This document shows, piece after piece, positions 37,115 through 48,269 of a stretch of 64,000 nucleotides of DNA. This stretch comes from Glebionis coronaria (Eukaryota; Streptophyta; Magnoliopsida; Asterales; Asteraceae). Both the position numbers and the translations under genes were made by a program. The notes beneath the pieces are model-generated. The model saw nothing but the letters and a program-made list of their open reading frames with translations, made no database searches and was not told the origin of the DNA. The stretch is taken from contig CM046878.1 of NCBI GenBank assembly GCA_025667525.1, positions 84,402,196 to 84,466,195 of the forward strand. Reading direction: 5' to 3'. The number at the start of each line of letters is the position of its first letter. Within the stretch, counting starts at the first letter, position 1.

Positions 37115-38301
37115 TTTTTACGTTTACCTTTCATTTCATTAGTTATTTAAGAGGTGTTTGTTTTATAGCTTATTTGGATAACAGCTTATAAATAAGCATT
37201 TTCTGGCTTATTCTTTTGAGGATTTATCTGTTTAGCATTTTTCATAGGATTGTATAAGGGTTTTTGATTTTTCTGAGCAAACAGTAGATTTTTCCTATTA
37301 TTATTTTATTTATTAGGATTATTTTAAGTTTCATTTTTAGAAAGTCATTTAAAAATAGTAAAAAGTAATTTAAAAATCTGGAAAAATAGTTTTTAGGTTT
37401 TTAATCATATTTTTGAGGTTTACAGCTTATTAGGTTTTTAATTTAGCTTATTTTTGATTTTATTGGATTTTAGGGTTTGTAAGCAACTTTAAAATTTAAT
37501 ATAAAATTATTAAATAGGTTTCAGGAAATTTGGTTTGCATTTTTGTTTTAGTTACATTATTTAGGATTTTTGGTAATTTTTTAGAATTTATTTACAAACT
37601 TTTTATTTTTTTGAATATTTTAATATTATTTTATTATTAAAAATTGAAGTTTCATTTTTTCTAGTTTTTTCATTTTTCCTAGGTTAAGGACACTTAATTA
37701 GGAACTTTGTAACTTTCCAAATATTTTTTAGGCTTTTCATTTAATTTTTAGAATTACTTTAAGATTTAATAGATTTTAATAGTTTTTGAGTATTTAAAAA
37801 TAGTTTAATTTGGTTTTAAAATTTATAAAAATAGTTTTTAGCTTAATTAGGATATTTTTGAGGTTTACAAACTATTTAATCTTGTTTAGGGCTTTTTAAT
37901 AATTAAAAGTTATTTTTAGGGTTTTAATTAGCATTAAAAAGTCATTATTTAATTAATTAAAAGGTTTTAGCAAGTTCGGATTTTTTGTAATCTCTTAGAA
38001 ATTTATTGGCGATTTTTAGTAATTTTTAGGAATTTTTAGGTTAAAATTTTATTTTTGGCACTATTTACGGTTTTACGTTTTCGCCTTTTTCGTCGTAGTT
38101 AATTCATTTTCGTAACCGTCTTTTCTTTCTTAATCCCATTTCTTTCTCAATCAATATAATCATCAACTCTTAACACAACGCACTTGCCTCCTTGGGAAAC
38201 GAACTTGGACTTCTTTTGGGTTATTAGTGCTCGGTTTTCCTAAACCGACACTTACCACTATTTGTCATCCTTTTCCTAAAGGGTACAAAAACATTACATC
38301 A

Positions 38302-38306
38302 AATAC
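38302..38306. repeat. Right target-site duplication of element B (AATAC)
   Basis: Directly follows the terminal CATCA of the 3' LTR and matches 18580-18584. Confidence 0.85.
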
Positions 38307-38795
38307 CAAATCTGAATACCAATCGGAATGTACCTAATCGGAATGCCTAATCGGAATACCTAATCGGAATACCTTGATCGGAATACCAAATCTGAATACC
38401 AATCGGAATGTACCTAATCGGAATGCCTAATCGGAATACCTAATCGGAATACCTGATCGGAATGTACCTAGTCGGAATACCAAAACCCTATTCCGATTAC
38501 ACTGATCGGAATGTACTATAAACTCTTTTCCGATGACTAGATCGGAATAATTCCCACTTTTCTCGGACAAAACTCAACCAATTCGTGATTTTAAGCCAAA
38601 AAATGATCAAAACACCCAAAAATTTTGTGTTTTTAGCCAAAGTAACTATACCAAATCCCTACCACAACTATGTAGAAGATTTGTATCAAGAAAAAACCAT
38701 CAAAAACACAAAAAATTTTTTTGGACGTGTGAAAATGGATCAAAAATGGCGTATGAATCAAGAACACAAACACATGAACAATACAATCATCCCAT
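38302..38795 (-). repeat. Copia leader, outer part, with TCGGAAT array and 80-bp duplication
   Basis: Some thirteen TCGGAAT cores occur between 38320 and 38550. An 80-bp block starting AATACCAAATCTG is repeated in tandem (38302-38381 and 38382-38461). The rest up to the primer site is plain. A small plus-strand ORF here (38585-38824) has no coding support. Confidence 0.85.
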
Positions 38796-38809
38796 GGCTC
38801 TTGATACCA
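38796..38809 (-). other. Primer binding site of the Copia element
   Basis: The minus strand reads TGGTATCAAGAGCC, two bases from the Copia LTR end, close to the initiator-Met tRNA primer consensus. Confidence 0.85.
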
Positions 38810-38811
38810 TT

Positions 38812-39132
38812 TGAAGGATTGTAAATCTTGCTTATGTTTTTAGAGAGAGAAAGAGATAGAGAGATGGTGGATTTCACACAAAGCTAGAGAGAGAAAGTAA
38901 GAAGAACTATGTGAAAATTATGAAACCACACACCCTCTCCATCAAAGGAGAGGGTTTATATACCCAAGCCCTTGTCATGGGCTTGGGCTTACATTTGGGC
39001 CGGCCTACACTTGTTGTAGGCTAGGTTTGTTCTTGTTTGATAAATAAATAAAGTTAACTAAACTACGAGCTATTACATGGATTATCGTTGGAGTGACCGA
39101 TCATTCTTAATACGTAAAACGTATTTCCAACA
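38812..39132 (-). repeat. Copia 5' LTR
   Basis: This is 321 bp. On the minus strand it begins TGTTGGAAATACG and ends CCTTCA. A TATATAA promoter motif on the minus strand lies at 38956-38962, preceded by GC-rich inverted sequence. The flank is TTATT (39133-39137); its partner is outside the window. Confidence 0.9.
38956..38962 (-). promoter_or_regulatory. TATA box of the Copia LTR
   Basis: TATATAA on the minus strand in the middle of the 321-bp LTR, a normal position for a Copia promoter. Confidence 0.6.
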
Positions 39133-39860
39133 TTATTGATGTGTACTTATACACATACATAGAAGATTCTAGAAACCCTAATCCCACAAGTCGGGCTTGA
39201 GCTTTTTATTGTCTGATAGAAACACATGTCAAATGACACTAATTGTATCAATTAGTTAATCAAAATAACGTTTTAATGCTTTCACAAAAAGGTTAATAAT
39301 GCTACTTTTATAACTTTTTAAATTTTTTGAACTAAACAAAAATTATAAGACAAGTATGTAAAATCTAGAAATATTAGGGGGTAAAAATGCGAATGACTCA
39401 AAATGGTCATCTTCCTCATCCAGCTAATAATACTACCCTCACCCAGTTGTTGTCATAGCAATCTACTTCCAGCGTTCTTTTTGTAAAATCGCATACTTTA
39501 CATTCATAAGCACAGTGTTATGAGTTTCGTGACTAGAATTGTATTACATCTGCCAAATCCGCGTTGCTTCACATGGAAAATCTATGTGTGGCACGTGCCA
39601 CACGTGGTCAAGGCATAGCTCCGTCCTGAGAGGATGAATAGATTAACTCTAGCCATCTACTGTAGTAAGTATTATTTAAGATTAGATTTTGAGAAAAAAA
39701 AATACAAAAACACAATTATTGCTAAAATATATATAAGTTATAAAAGTGAATGGAAGGACTAAAATTATTAATATGGTTATGATGAAATACTAGTTATCAT
39801 AAGTGATAATATTAAAAAAAATATCACTTGAATATCAGGTATCAATGGTGATGTCTTTTA
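39133..39860. other. AT-rich sequence with no recognisable gene
   Basis: This sequence flanks the Copia nest on the right. No ORF with coding character and no repeat recognised. Confidence 0.6.
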
Positions 39861-39869
39861 TTATTAGTA

Positions 39870-40058
39870 GAAGGGGCGGAATCAAGATTTTTAGTTAAGG
39901 ATGATTTATCATGCTTAAGGTAAAAAGTTATAGTGTCGGGGAAGCTTGATGTATACATTAGTAGAAATATGACTTGTAATACACATAAATAATAAATAAA
40001 ATAAAATGCTTAGGCGTGGCTCAGCACCCATTGGTCCCCCTACTAGCTTCACCCCTCG
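39870..40058. mobile_element. 189-bp MITE with 9-bp target-site duplication, Mutator-like
   Basis: TTATTAGTA flanks both sides (39861-39869 and 40059-40067). The ends GAAGGGGCGGAATCAAG and CTAGCTTCACCCCTCG are imperfect inverted repeats. A 9-bp duplication fits Mutator-type transposition. No coding capacity. Confidence 0.75.
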
Positions 40059-40364
40059 TTATTAGTAAGAGCTCTAGGTGTTATGAACCAAAATCACCTC
40101 CTCACTTGGGCTCCACGGGATGCCACGTCATTTGACACTCCCACTTACAAAAAACCATGTTATTATGACATACTACCCCTCCTCACTTGGGCTCTACCAC
40201 TACCTATTTTATTTTATTTTCCCTTATTTTTAACTAAAATAAATTCATTTCATAAAATTCAAACTACAATACATAGAAAACAAATACATAATCTAAATAA
40301 AAGTTACGAAAAAATAAAGAAACCGAAATAACATTTATTTGGCTTAACCGTTGAAAGCATTTGG

Positions 40365-40940
40365 TTATCGCTTCATGATGTCTTGTTGCCTCGCTCGGAT
40401 GAACGCGACTTCTTCTGGTCCTACGTTGTCGGGATCCAACAGGAGGAACTCCGACTCTCGACACTCCTTCATCGTCACTTCCCTGTCTTTCTTTGCCCAG
40501 TAAGCCTTTTGCGCAGCTTGGCATTTTTTTCATAATGTCCTTCAAAACGGTTGGACGCCACAAACCCTGCGTTACTTCCACCGGTGCTCGCAGAAGTTTC
40601 AGATTTTGTTTTCTTTGATGGGCGTGGCTTTCCGGTAGGACGAGGTCGTCGATCTTGGACGAATAGTTCTTCAAGTGTGTCTATGTCAATCGGTTCGACC
40701 GCATCCCATTTTGGATTATTTTTCAGAATGTTCCAACAGTGGACATAATTAAACTTTTTACCTTCACTACGTTGGGCGAACGTTTTCTTTGCATTCTCGA
40801 TGTGATCATGCTCATTTTCACTGCTCTTACGTTGCAAATTCTTGTAGACACCATTAAAGTTTGGGCATTCCCCGTTAATTCGTATCCATTTTTCAGTAGC
40901 CATATTCTTCGTCCGTGGATCCCCAGTTGTAGTACAGTTA
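40365..40940 (-). pseudogene. Myb/SANT-like or NAM-associated protein, PIF/Harbinger ORF1 type, frameshifted
   Basis: The minus strand reads TGDPRTKNMATEKWIRINGE, then FNGVYKNLQRKS, FNYVHCWNILKNNPKWD, RPRPTGKPRPSKKTK and ASNRFEGHYEKN. Near 40530 a one-base loss in an A-run shifts the frame. The other frame then carries on with AYWAKKDREVTMKECRESE, FLLLDPDNVGPEEVAF and IRARQQDIMKR before a stop at 40365-40367. That layout matches the ORF1 DNA-binding partner protein of plant PIF/Harbinger transposons, often annotated as glutathione S-transferase T3-like. The N terminus is missing. Subterminal direct repeats (CTCCTCACTTGGGCTC at about 40100 and 40180) suggest a transposon end nearby, but I cannot define inverted termini. 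Confidence 0.7.
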
Positions 40941-40974
40941 AATAGATAACAACATCAGGAAAAACATTCTCCAA

Positions 40975-41577
40975 ATGATAACCGCTACAGTCACTGTCCT
41001 CTTAGTATATCTAAATAGGTAACATCATCAAGAATAACATTCTCTAAATGGAGTCATCAAAACACCTCTAGGTAACCAAAGAATATTAATAAATTAGGAG
41101 CTTATAAATGATAACAATTTGACCTTACACAGACCTTCAAACCTCATCAACTACAAGAGCATTAGTGAATAACATAAATCAACGAAACCCTTACCATCTT
41201 ACAATAGCTAAGCATGTGAATCAGCAACACAAACAGTAGGCTATTGTCCACAAAGACCAGACTGACTGCCTCACGTTATGATTTGCCCTCATAGCCATAA
41301 CCGTTGAGTGAGTCATGTATGCCCCCACATTATGGAAATACAGCCTATTCTGGGCCTGTTTTGGTCGCCTGTTATTAGCCTAACATGATGGAAAACTTAT
41401 AAATTTGCTATATCGTTAAATGATATTATCAGACGTGTTTATTGCTGGTGATTTTGTGTTACCAATATAATTTAGGTGTAATAGATTGACTTAGTTGACC
41501 AATGTGTAATCGTGATAAATGTTCATCAAGCGGGGTTGTGCGGAAGGCACACTTGTGGGACGTTATTTTGAATATCA
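40975..41577. other. No gene recognised
   Basis: AT-rich sequence between the ORF1 remnant and the GC-rich hairpin segment. No supported ORF. Confidence 0.5.
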
Positions 41578-41680
41578 TACGGGGGTGAAGCCCCGTACGA
41601 CGCTGTCCGGGGGCAGCGCCCCGGTAGCAGGGTCTAAGGGACGGCAACCCCTAATAGGGTCCAATGGACGGTTACAACTA
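41578..41680. repeat. GC-rich hairpin cluster
   Basis: In an otherwise AT-rich stretch there are CGGGG...CCCCG and CCGGGG...CCCCGG stem-loops side by side. They are followed by two related direct repeats, AGGGTCTAAGGGACGG and AGGGTCCAATGGACGG. Origin not recognised; such hairpin clusters occur in some plant transposable elements. Confidence 0.6.
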
Positions 41681-41916
41681 TTGACAGTTTTTGGTCATAT
41701 ATCTTCTTCATTATTTGGTTTTGGTTTGATAACAACAAAAACACTTTCTTACTAAGTTTTATCCGATTTTAGATTTGGATAGAACCAAGCCAGGCACCAC
41801 ATTGATGCTCGATGCTAACACGATTGATATGGGTTTGGAGTCATAGGGTATAGATTGAGTTACGCATGTGCAATGATTGAATTACGGGTTGAAGTATAGT
41901 TGAAAGACACTCCAGT

Positions 41917-42169
41917 TGTGCATATTTGCAAGTTCAAAGGTGAATTGCATTCTAGGATCACTATTCGTGTTAAGTACACCTAGAAGCCCTTAAGATGTTC
42001 GATTGTCAGGTTTTTGGTGATGTCGTAGATGAACGTCCTATGAGAATTGTTTGGGATGCATCAAAGAACTTGAAGATGCCAACACAAGATGCTTGTGGAC
42101 CTCCGGTTGGTTTGAAACCCAAGTCTATTTTTGTTACCGATCGAACAAAGTCAATTAGTTACATATAGA
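41917..42169 (+). pseudogene. Unidentified coding-like fragment with one frameshift
   Basis: One frame reads HICKFKGELHSRITIRVKYT. After a one-base shift near 41985 the next frame continues with EALKMFDCQVFGDVVDERP and onward to TDRTKSISYI and a stop at 42167-42169. Composition looks protein-like, but I do not recognise the family. It may be another captured or decayed gene fragment. Confidence 0.3.
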
Positions 42170-43689
42170 TTACTGAAATGTTTTTCGTGTCAAGTTTACA
42201 GCTTAATCTTGACTCATCATATTGTGAATTTAATTTTGTAAAATTATATATTTCTTTATCAGTTTTTGACACAACGTAATACATTCATTGATCAAGATGA
42301 CATTAGATTTGTTACACCATATATGAATATTTTCAAACATTTACTACTACTCTACTAAAGTTTTTCAAATCTCTTAAGAGAAGTAAATCAATTTTCAATA
42401 TTGCAAGTATTATTCAATTTATTAGAATTTACTTTTATGTTAGCTGGTGGAGTGGTGTGGTGGGCAAAACTCACCTTTTATTTCAGCGCTACCTTATTCT
42501 CTCCTCTCATTAACTCACTAAAAACTCACATCTCAAGTGCACAAAGGAAAAAAAACTCACATAAACTCACCTCCACATAACATTCCCACTATTATTTATT
42601 AAATTTATTATAGTTAAAAATTAAGAAACACGTAAATCTTTTTCTTTGTAAAACAAAACGCAAAGTAGGGACTTTTTCAAGAGATTCTTTCTTTAAAAAG
42701 AAATAATTTTTTATTTATTCCTTTTGTTTTTAACATTGAGATTAATTTTTTCCCTAATTTAGTATAAAAATTCGTTTAGTTTTATTAAAAAATAAAAACA
42801 TCATAAAAACTATAAGTGTCAAAAATGGAATGAAGATAACTTAAAATAAGCGGATGTTATTTTATAAACTTACATACCTCAGTGTAATAAGTTAAAAATA
42901 CAAAAAATAACAAATTTAAAAGCGTAGGAGGAAAATTTACAATAGTACCGGGTTCAAAATCAAATTACGTACGTGTGAAAAACTCTGACACCCAATAAAA
43001 TAAAAGAAAAATAAATTACTCCGTATAACATTAAAACACAACGACTGAGAAACCCATGTGTGGCTGCTTCGCCACTGCCATTAGTATCCAATGCTTCCGA
43101 TCAGGTAAATAGCATTAGTTATTGTGGATAGTACATTAACAACTAAAATCTTGAAGAATTACATTAATGGATCCAATTTTGTATTGTATTGTATTTGGAA
43201 CAAAAAAAAATCACATTCCCATCATCTTCCATGATTATATTGTATTAGAGGATTTATATTAACCCTAAGTGTTTTAGATACTGATATCAATTCCCTTTTG
43301 TAACTTATAAGTTGATTTTTTAGATTAGGGTTTTGTGACTTTGTCATAATTTGGGGTTATGTTAATTTCAACTTTTTATCTATAATTTTTTATTCTTTTT
43401 TACGTATTAACTTTTGGGAATTCTTTATGGATCAAATGAATTAGATAGAGAAGAGGAGGTTTTGAGTTTTTTCACTGATTATGTGCAGGAATTTTCGCAT
43501 AATCCTACCATGTATACCTATAGCTGAGATTACTATGTTTCCTATCACTTTATCAAACTCGTGTCGTATAGCTGTTATTGGTTTTAGTGTTGGTTTGTAT
43601 TTTGTAATTATTGCTCTATAAAATGGCTGAATATTATTTCTAGCAGACACTTTTTGCATTTCCCTTGAGAAACATCAAAAAACTCCCCA
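42170..43689. other. AT-rich sequence with no recognisable gene
   Basis: It contains a short CT/GT-rich stretch (42440-42600) that hints at a MITE, but I found no matching ends. No supported ORF. Confidence 0.5.
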
Positions 43690-44120
43690 AGAGAATGCAA
43701 GCTCTGTATCTAACTGGAATCAGGCTCGCGCCAAAGTTTCAACTTGGAGGAAATCGAGTCCGCTACGTGATACTTTTTAGAAGCTACTTTAGTCGGAAGA
43801 AGTAAGTTTTCTTTCGTCTACAACAGTGTCCTATGTGACAGATCAACTGTTGCGATCAGGATCGTGGGTGTCACAAGTTGTAAAACCGCTGAAGCTAAGT
43901 TAACAAAGGGTTGAGCATATTACCGTCTTTAAAACACGAAAATCTGTCCCGGCTTAGAGGATTTTGTTGTTCAAAAGGAAGAGGTGAGTGTTTTTTGGTT
44001 TACGAGTTTGAATCAGGAAGGAATTTATTACTGTATATTGATTTCGAAAGATGGAAGAAAAGGATATGTGCTTCAGTTGCCCAAATAGGTTTTCATCGTC
44101 AATGGAATAGCCAACGGTTA
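43690..44120 (+). pseudogene. LRR receptor-like kinase fragment (N-lobe of kinase domain)
   Basis: The plus strand reads SFNLEEIESAT, VGRSKFSFVYNSVL, STVAIRIVGVTSCKTAEAK, then SILPSLKHENLSRLRGFCCSK, GRGECFLVYEFESG, and out of frame FIVNGIANG. This is the order of the kinase N-lobe: glycine-loop region, VAIK strand, helix C, HENLVRLRGFCCSKGRGECFL and hinge. The wording matches a plant LRR receptor kinase subfamily. The VAIK lysine is Arg here (VAIR), a stop interrupts near 43910, and later parts need frame changes. The sequence is continuous without intron. No LRR part or C-lobe is visible, so this is a broken fragment. Confidence 0.72.
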
Positions 44121-44132
44121 GTCACAATTTAG

Positions 44133-45968
44133 TTACTGTCTTACTTCAGTATTTTTATAACTGGTGATACACTTTACCAAACTGTATCACTATTTTGTTT
44201 ATAAAAATGTTCAGGATTTGATTATTTGGAAAAGACCCTGATATCTTAAACACTGAATGGATTAAGGCGATCTTACACACCCGAATAAATTACGGTAATT
44301 ATTGTGATTTATTTATTCTGTTTTGGGTTGGCTTAGATGATGAGATATCAACTTTGCCTCATATATGGAAGATACCTAAGTAAATGAACATCCTCATTCA
44401 GTTTAGGCTCCTCCATTTTATGCTTTAGGTTTATTGGCATCAGATGCCCCTGCAGACGTTCATCCATGTCATAGTTTGTAGTTCGTACTATGAGTTTTGT
44501 GGATTATAAGTTAGCTTTTATGTAGTAGACAATGGCCATTATGAAAGGTTAGCTGAAGATGAAGATGGGAGTATAAATAGTGGCTATAAGAGTTTTTATA
44601 ATTTGTGAACTCAAGTGTTGTATGAATATAGACACCAATGCAGATCTTGCACCTAGAATAAGAGGGAGGAAGGTTGTGGAGCAGAAATGTGCCAAGAAGT
44701 TAGCTGGCACCATTATTTCATCCTCCAAAATATTAATGACCTTATTACGATAATGATGAACCAGTCACAAGTGGAGCCGACGTTAACTGAAGAATTTTGC
44801 TACAAACACTAAACCATGAATAAAAAACCTTTAGAGCTAATGAACCGTGAATATGTTTATGACATTTGTACATGGTTGCAAATAGTTTTTTTTAACAATA
44901 ATGCTCACTATGTTAACTCTTAAGTCTCCATTAAATCTTGGTTTGTATTTGTTATTACAAGAGAGCAGAACTTGGCCAACAATTCGGCATATTAGTTGTA
45001 GCATAAGCCCAATAAGGCACGACGTCTCATTAGATTGCACCATCTGGTATGTAGTTGACACATTAACGTATTATCATTATATGTCTTTTATCAGTCCGTT
45101 GTAGACAATTTATTTTTAGGGATATCGACGACTTCATTTGTAAATTATCATATATTTGCTACGTTCTGTAACAGGTCTTTAGGTAACAGGATTACAACGC
45201 TGCCTATATTATTTTTAACAAGTATCAGATCTTATACATGCTATATAGATCCTACATACTAGCTTATAACTCGCACTCCATGAAGGAAATATTTAACGTT
45301 CATCGGCTCGATATGCAAGTAGATATGAAACTTGATACGAGATACATTACCATATGTGTGTCTGTGTAAACATATGCATTTCCGATTGAATTGTGGTTTT
45401 GAAGGCCTAATGCATGGTTTTGGTTTCAGATTGTATTGTAGCCTAGGGTTTTACTTTTAGATTATAACAGATTTCATATGCAAGCAAGCAGCTTATTCTT
45501 TAAGTAAGCTGTAGTTGTAGATTTTATATAGTTAAAAAATAGCCATAAGTAAAGAGGAAAGAAAACTTTGATCAGTTTTGATCCGACCCACCGACCCACC
45601 GACCGCCCGACTGATATTTGATATGACTGAATTACAGGCATTTGGTAATTACCTTTGGTGGACTTGCCAGATTGGAAGAGTGCATTGAAGAAGACAAAAA
45701 CCAAGGTCTGTGTCTGTGAATCTTTTAGGATCAGATTGTGCGTATTCATAGTAATTTTGACTTGAGAACAATAGACGATATATTTGACTTATTTTCTGGC
45801 GGGGATTGTTTTAGATTAAACCTAATAGTTAATTCCAACCCACTTGGTTGCACTGACTAAATAGAGATGAAACAAAACCATAATTTACCCGTTAAACACT
45901 TAAACGTATTTGTTTCTTCAAACCATTTGGTTCTTTGCTACTGCTGTAGGTAATCAGAAATTTCACTT
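44133..45968. other. No recognised gene; possible degenerate exon pieces
   Basis: Several short coding-like stretches appear (for example near 44640-44735), but none is long enough to identify. No clear repeats. Confidence 0.4.
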
Positions 45969-46268
45969 GTGGAATGCCATTATGTATTTTTGAGGTGGCA
46001 ACAAAAGCTGATGTGGCGTCTCTACAGGCAAATTATTGTCATAATATTTCACCTTCATGTGCATCTTAACTATACTTCAAACCTTATGGGCCCTTGTGCT
46101 TTTTTCTTACAGCCTAAACCTATCCTAACATTCACTGTTCCAAAGAAAGAAGACACTACAACACCGTTTAGAGCTTCTTCATCTAGCAAGCCAAGGTTTA
46201 TATTTAGACCTGATTTTTACATCACTGATATCCCATATGACAAGATACTGCGTCTTATCTATGCATAA
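45969..46268 (+). CDS. Unrecognised 99-residue ORF, probably a gene fragment
   Basis: An open frame from an ATG at 45969. The second half (YTSNLMGPCAFF, QPKPILTFTVPKKEDTT, KPRFIFRPDFYITDIPYD) looks protein-like. The first half overlaps another frame (EVATKADVASLQANY) that also looks coding, suggesting a frameshift. I do not recognise a family. It is on the same strand as the receptor kinase, synthetase and cullin fragments, so it may be part of the same captured set. Confidence 0.3.
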   Translation: MECHYVFLRWQQKLMWRLYRQIIVIIFHLHVHLNYTSNLMGPCAFFLQPKPILTFTVPKKEDTTTPFRASSSSKPRFIFRPDFYITDIPYDKILRLIYA

Positions 46269-46518
46269 TCCCATTCAGCATTTAGAATACACCATAAGAA
46301 ACTTTTAGCAAAACCTGATACAATGTAGATTCAAAGTTAAGATGATATCTATTCACTTCTGTAACTTGCTTTTAGATTAAGTGGTTTTGTTACGCACAAG
46401 GAAGGCTTTCAGATTCATCTTCTTCCTCATTCATCGCTTGCCTATCCTTAACCTTATAACCATCACAACCCACTGCGCTGGCACACTAACCACCATTAAT
46501 ACCACCAACACTAAGATG

Positions 46519-46523
46519 ACTTC
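46519..46523. repeat. Left target-site duplication of element C (ACTTC)
   Basis: ACTTC precedes TGATAACTAGG and recurs at 55463-55467 directly after the other LTR. Confidence 0.95.
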
Positions 46524-48269
46524 TGATAACTAGGCTTTTACCTAATTAAAAAGATTCGTTTAAGTATGTCTCTTCGAATTGAAAAATAGATTTAGTGTGC
46601 GACTCAGCTGTCTTTGGTGAAAACAAAAGTGTGTCGTTGTAGTATTTAAAATAAAAGTGCAAAAACAATTAAAGTAAATGACTTAAAAGTAAATCTAAAA
46701 TTAATTTAAAGTGAAAGTGCGAGTATTTAAAAGCGAGGCTAAAATTAAAAGGCACTAAAAGTAAATAACGCAAACTTAAATCTAACTAAGGCAAACTTAA
46801 AACGCAACTAAAACTAAAGCTTAAACTAAGGCAAGACTAAAATAAATCTAAGGCAAATAAACTTAAAGTGCGACTAAGTAAAAAGGTGGGAAAATTAAAG
46901 CTCGAAATTAAGAAAATTAAAAACTGAAATGAAAGAAGCTGAAAATTACCCCTATGCGGAATAAACCCTCATCCGGAATAAATACCTATTCGGAATACTG
47001 TCACCTATCCGGAATAAGTTTCTATTCGGAATAATTGGCCTTACCCGGAATATTCCCCTATGCTGAATAACACCCCTATGCTGAATATAGCCTTATGCGG
47101 AATATTTCCCTTATGCTGAATATTGCCCTTATGCTGAATAAACTCCTATGCGGAATAATTACCCTTATGCGGAATAATCAGTATTCCGCATGGACCACCT
47201 GATAAAACCTTGATTCGGAACAATTCTTACTCGGAATGTCCACCCTATGCGGAATATACAATATTCCGAATAGACCACCTGTGAAATGCTTTGTTCGGAA
47301 TACTGGGGAGATCAGCACCTGGGAAATACAATAACAAACACCCCGAAGAACAAGGGAAAGAAATATAGCACGAATTTAATCAAAACAAAGCTAAATCAAC
47401 CACAAGATTAAATTAAACAAACAAATAAACATCTATTAATCATAAGCAATCAATCCAAAACAACAAAACTCACAAAACTAATCAAGATAATCAAAACCCA
47501 CTTTGATTAAAATAAGAACATAAGAACATGAACATGAACATAAACAATAAAAATCAAAGATTAAGAAAGGTAGAATGAGAGCTTAATAATAAAGATAAAG
47601 ATTAACAAGAATTAAAAGAAAAACTTACTTGAAATTAAATGGTAATTAAGGTGCAAGACAGTATTTAAATTTGAAAAGTATTTAAATGACAGGTAATTAA
47701 AAGTGAAAGAACTAATTGTCACTATTAGCCAACAAAAATGAAAAGATTAAGAATTAATCTATATATAGGGGAGGATTAAGGAATGCTTAGGAAGCTTCCT
47801 CCCCTCTTTCCTTTTCTCTTAATTGCATCATTAGGCCCTTCCATCTTAATCTCTTTGTTAATTGCACCATTAGTCCTTAAGCCTTTAAATCTTCTTTAAT
47901 CTTGGACTTTAATGACTTTTGGCTCGGGATTTCTTTGAACTCTTCTTTTAATTCTTCAATAAAATAGACTTGAGTTCTTAGGCTTTAAGTAGACTTCCGT
48001 CTTTCGACTTTTTCTTCGATAAATCTTCAGAATTGGTCTTGGACTTCCGTTCTTTTTGCACTCTTGACTTCTTGACTTCATCTTTCATCTTTTTCTTCAA
48101 TAAAAGCCCGTGAATGCCGTGTTTTCTCCACTTTTCACAATTTCGTCCTAAATCACAACAAAAACACAAACCACGCATAATTCCGACATAAAAGACATAA
48201 AATACACGTTTTGGCTCGGTTCTTATTGTAATTAAGTGGTAAAAAGGATGGGTGTTTACACACCTATCA
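46524..48269 (-). repeat. Element C 3' LTR
   Basis: 1746 bp. In the stretches compared by eye it differs from the 5' copy by roughly two substitutions per 100 bases. It contains a GGAATA array at about 46960-47300 (sense strand TATTCCG) and a TATATATA box near 47760. Confidence 0.93.

Larger units (their letters stand above)
18585..38301 (+). mobile_element. Element B: Athila-like Ty3/Gypsy retrotransposon, 19.7 kb including a nested LTR
   Basis: LTRs lie at 18585-22640 and 30942-38301, the second enlarged by a nested A-family LTR. The ends are TGATG and CATCA, an inverted pair. A tRNA-Asp-type primer site follows the 5' LTR. The coding region (23386-29124) is gag, protease, RT, RNase H, integrase in a single frame, the Ty3/Gypsy order. 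RT and integrase sequences match the Athila/Tat branch, with no chromodomain. A 1.8-kb non-coding region precedes the 3' LTR. I see no envelope-like ORF there. Three nonsense codons disable the polyprotein. TSD is AATAC. Confidence 0.95.
30942..38301 (+). repeat. Element B 3' LTR, split by a nested LTR
   Basis: It starts TGATGAGACTG and ends CATTACATCA. B sequence is present at 30942-31719 and 35223-38301. A 181-base piece matching 19362-19542 of the 5' LTR is missing at the junction. Its poly-A run near 37014 is shorter than in the 5' LTR, and a few other small indels exist. Confidence 0.93.
1..39132 (-). mobile_element. Ty1/Copia LTR retrotransposon, outermost element of the nest, truncated by the window edge
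   Basis: On the minus strand the order is LTR (38812-39132), primer binding site (38796-38809), repeat-rich leader (38302-38795 continuing at 18324-18584), gag (18323 down to 16692), long coiled-coil spacer, protease, GAG-pre-integrase and integrase (1556 down to 1). Reverse transcriptase, RNase H and the 3' LTR lie beyond position 1. Protease and integrase before the missing RT is the Copia order. The element is split by two complete insertions, A at 2899-15207 and B at 18585-38301. It also carries an in-frame stop in gag and several frameshifts, so it is dead. The family resembles TNT1-94-like polyproteins that I recall from Asteraceae; that match is from memory. Confidence 0.93.

Noticed and set aside
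42440..42600. Possible MITE with CCAC/GTGG ends
   Set aside because: Ends do not pair convincingly and no target-site duplication is visible.
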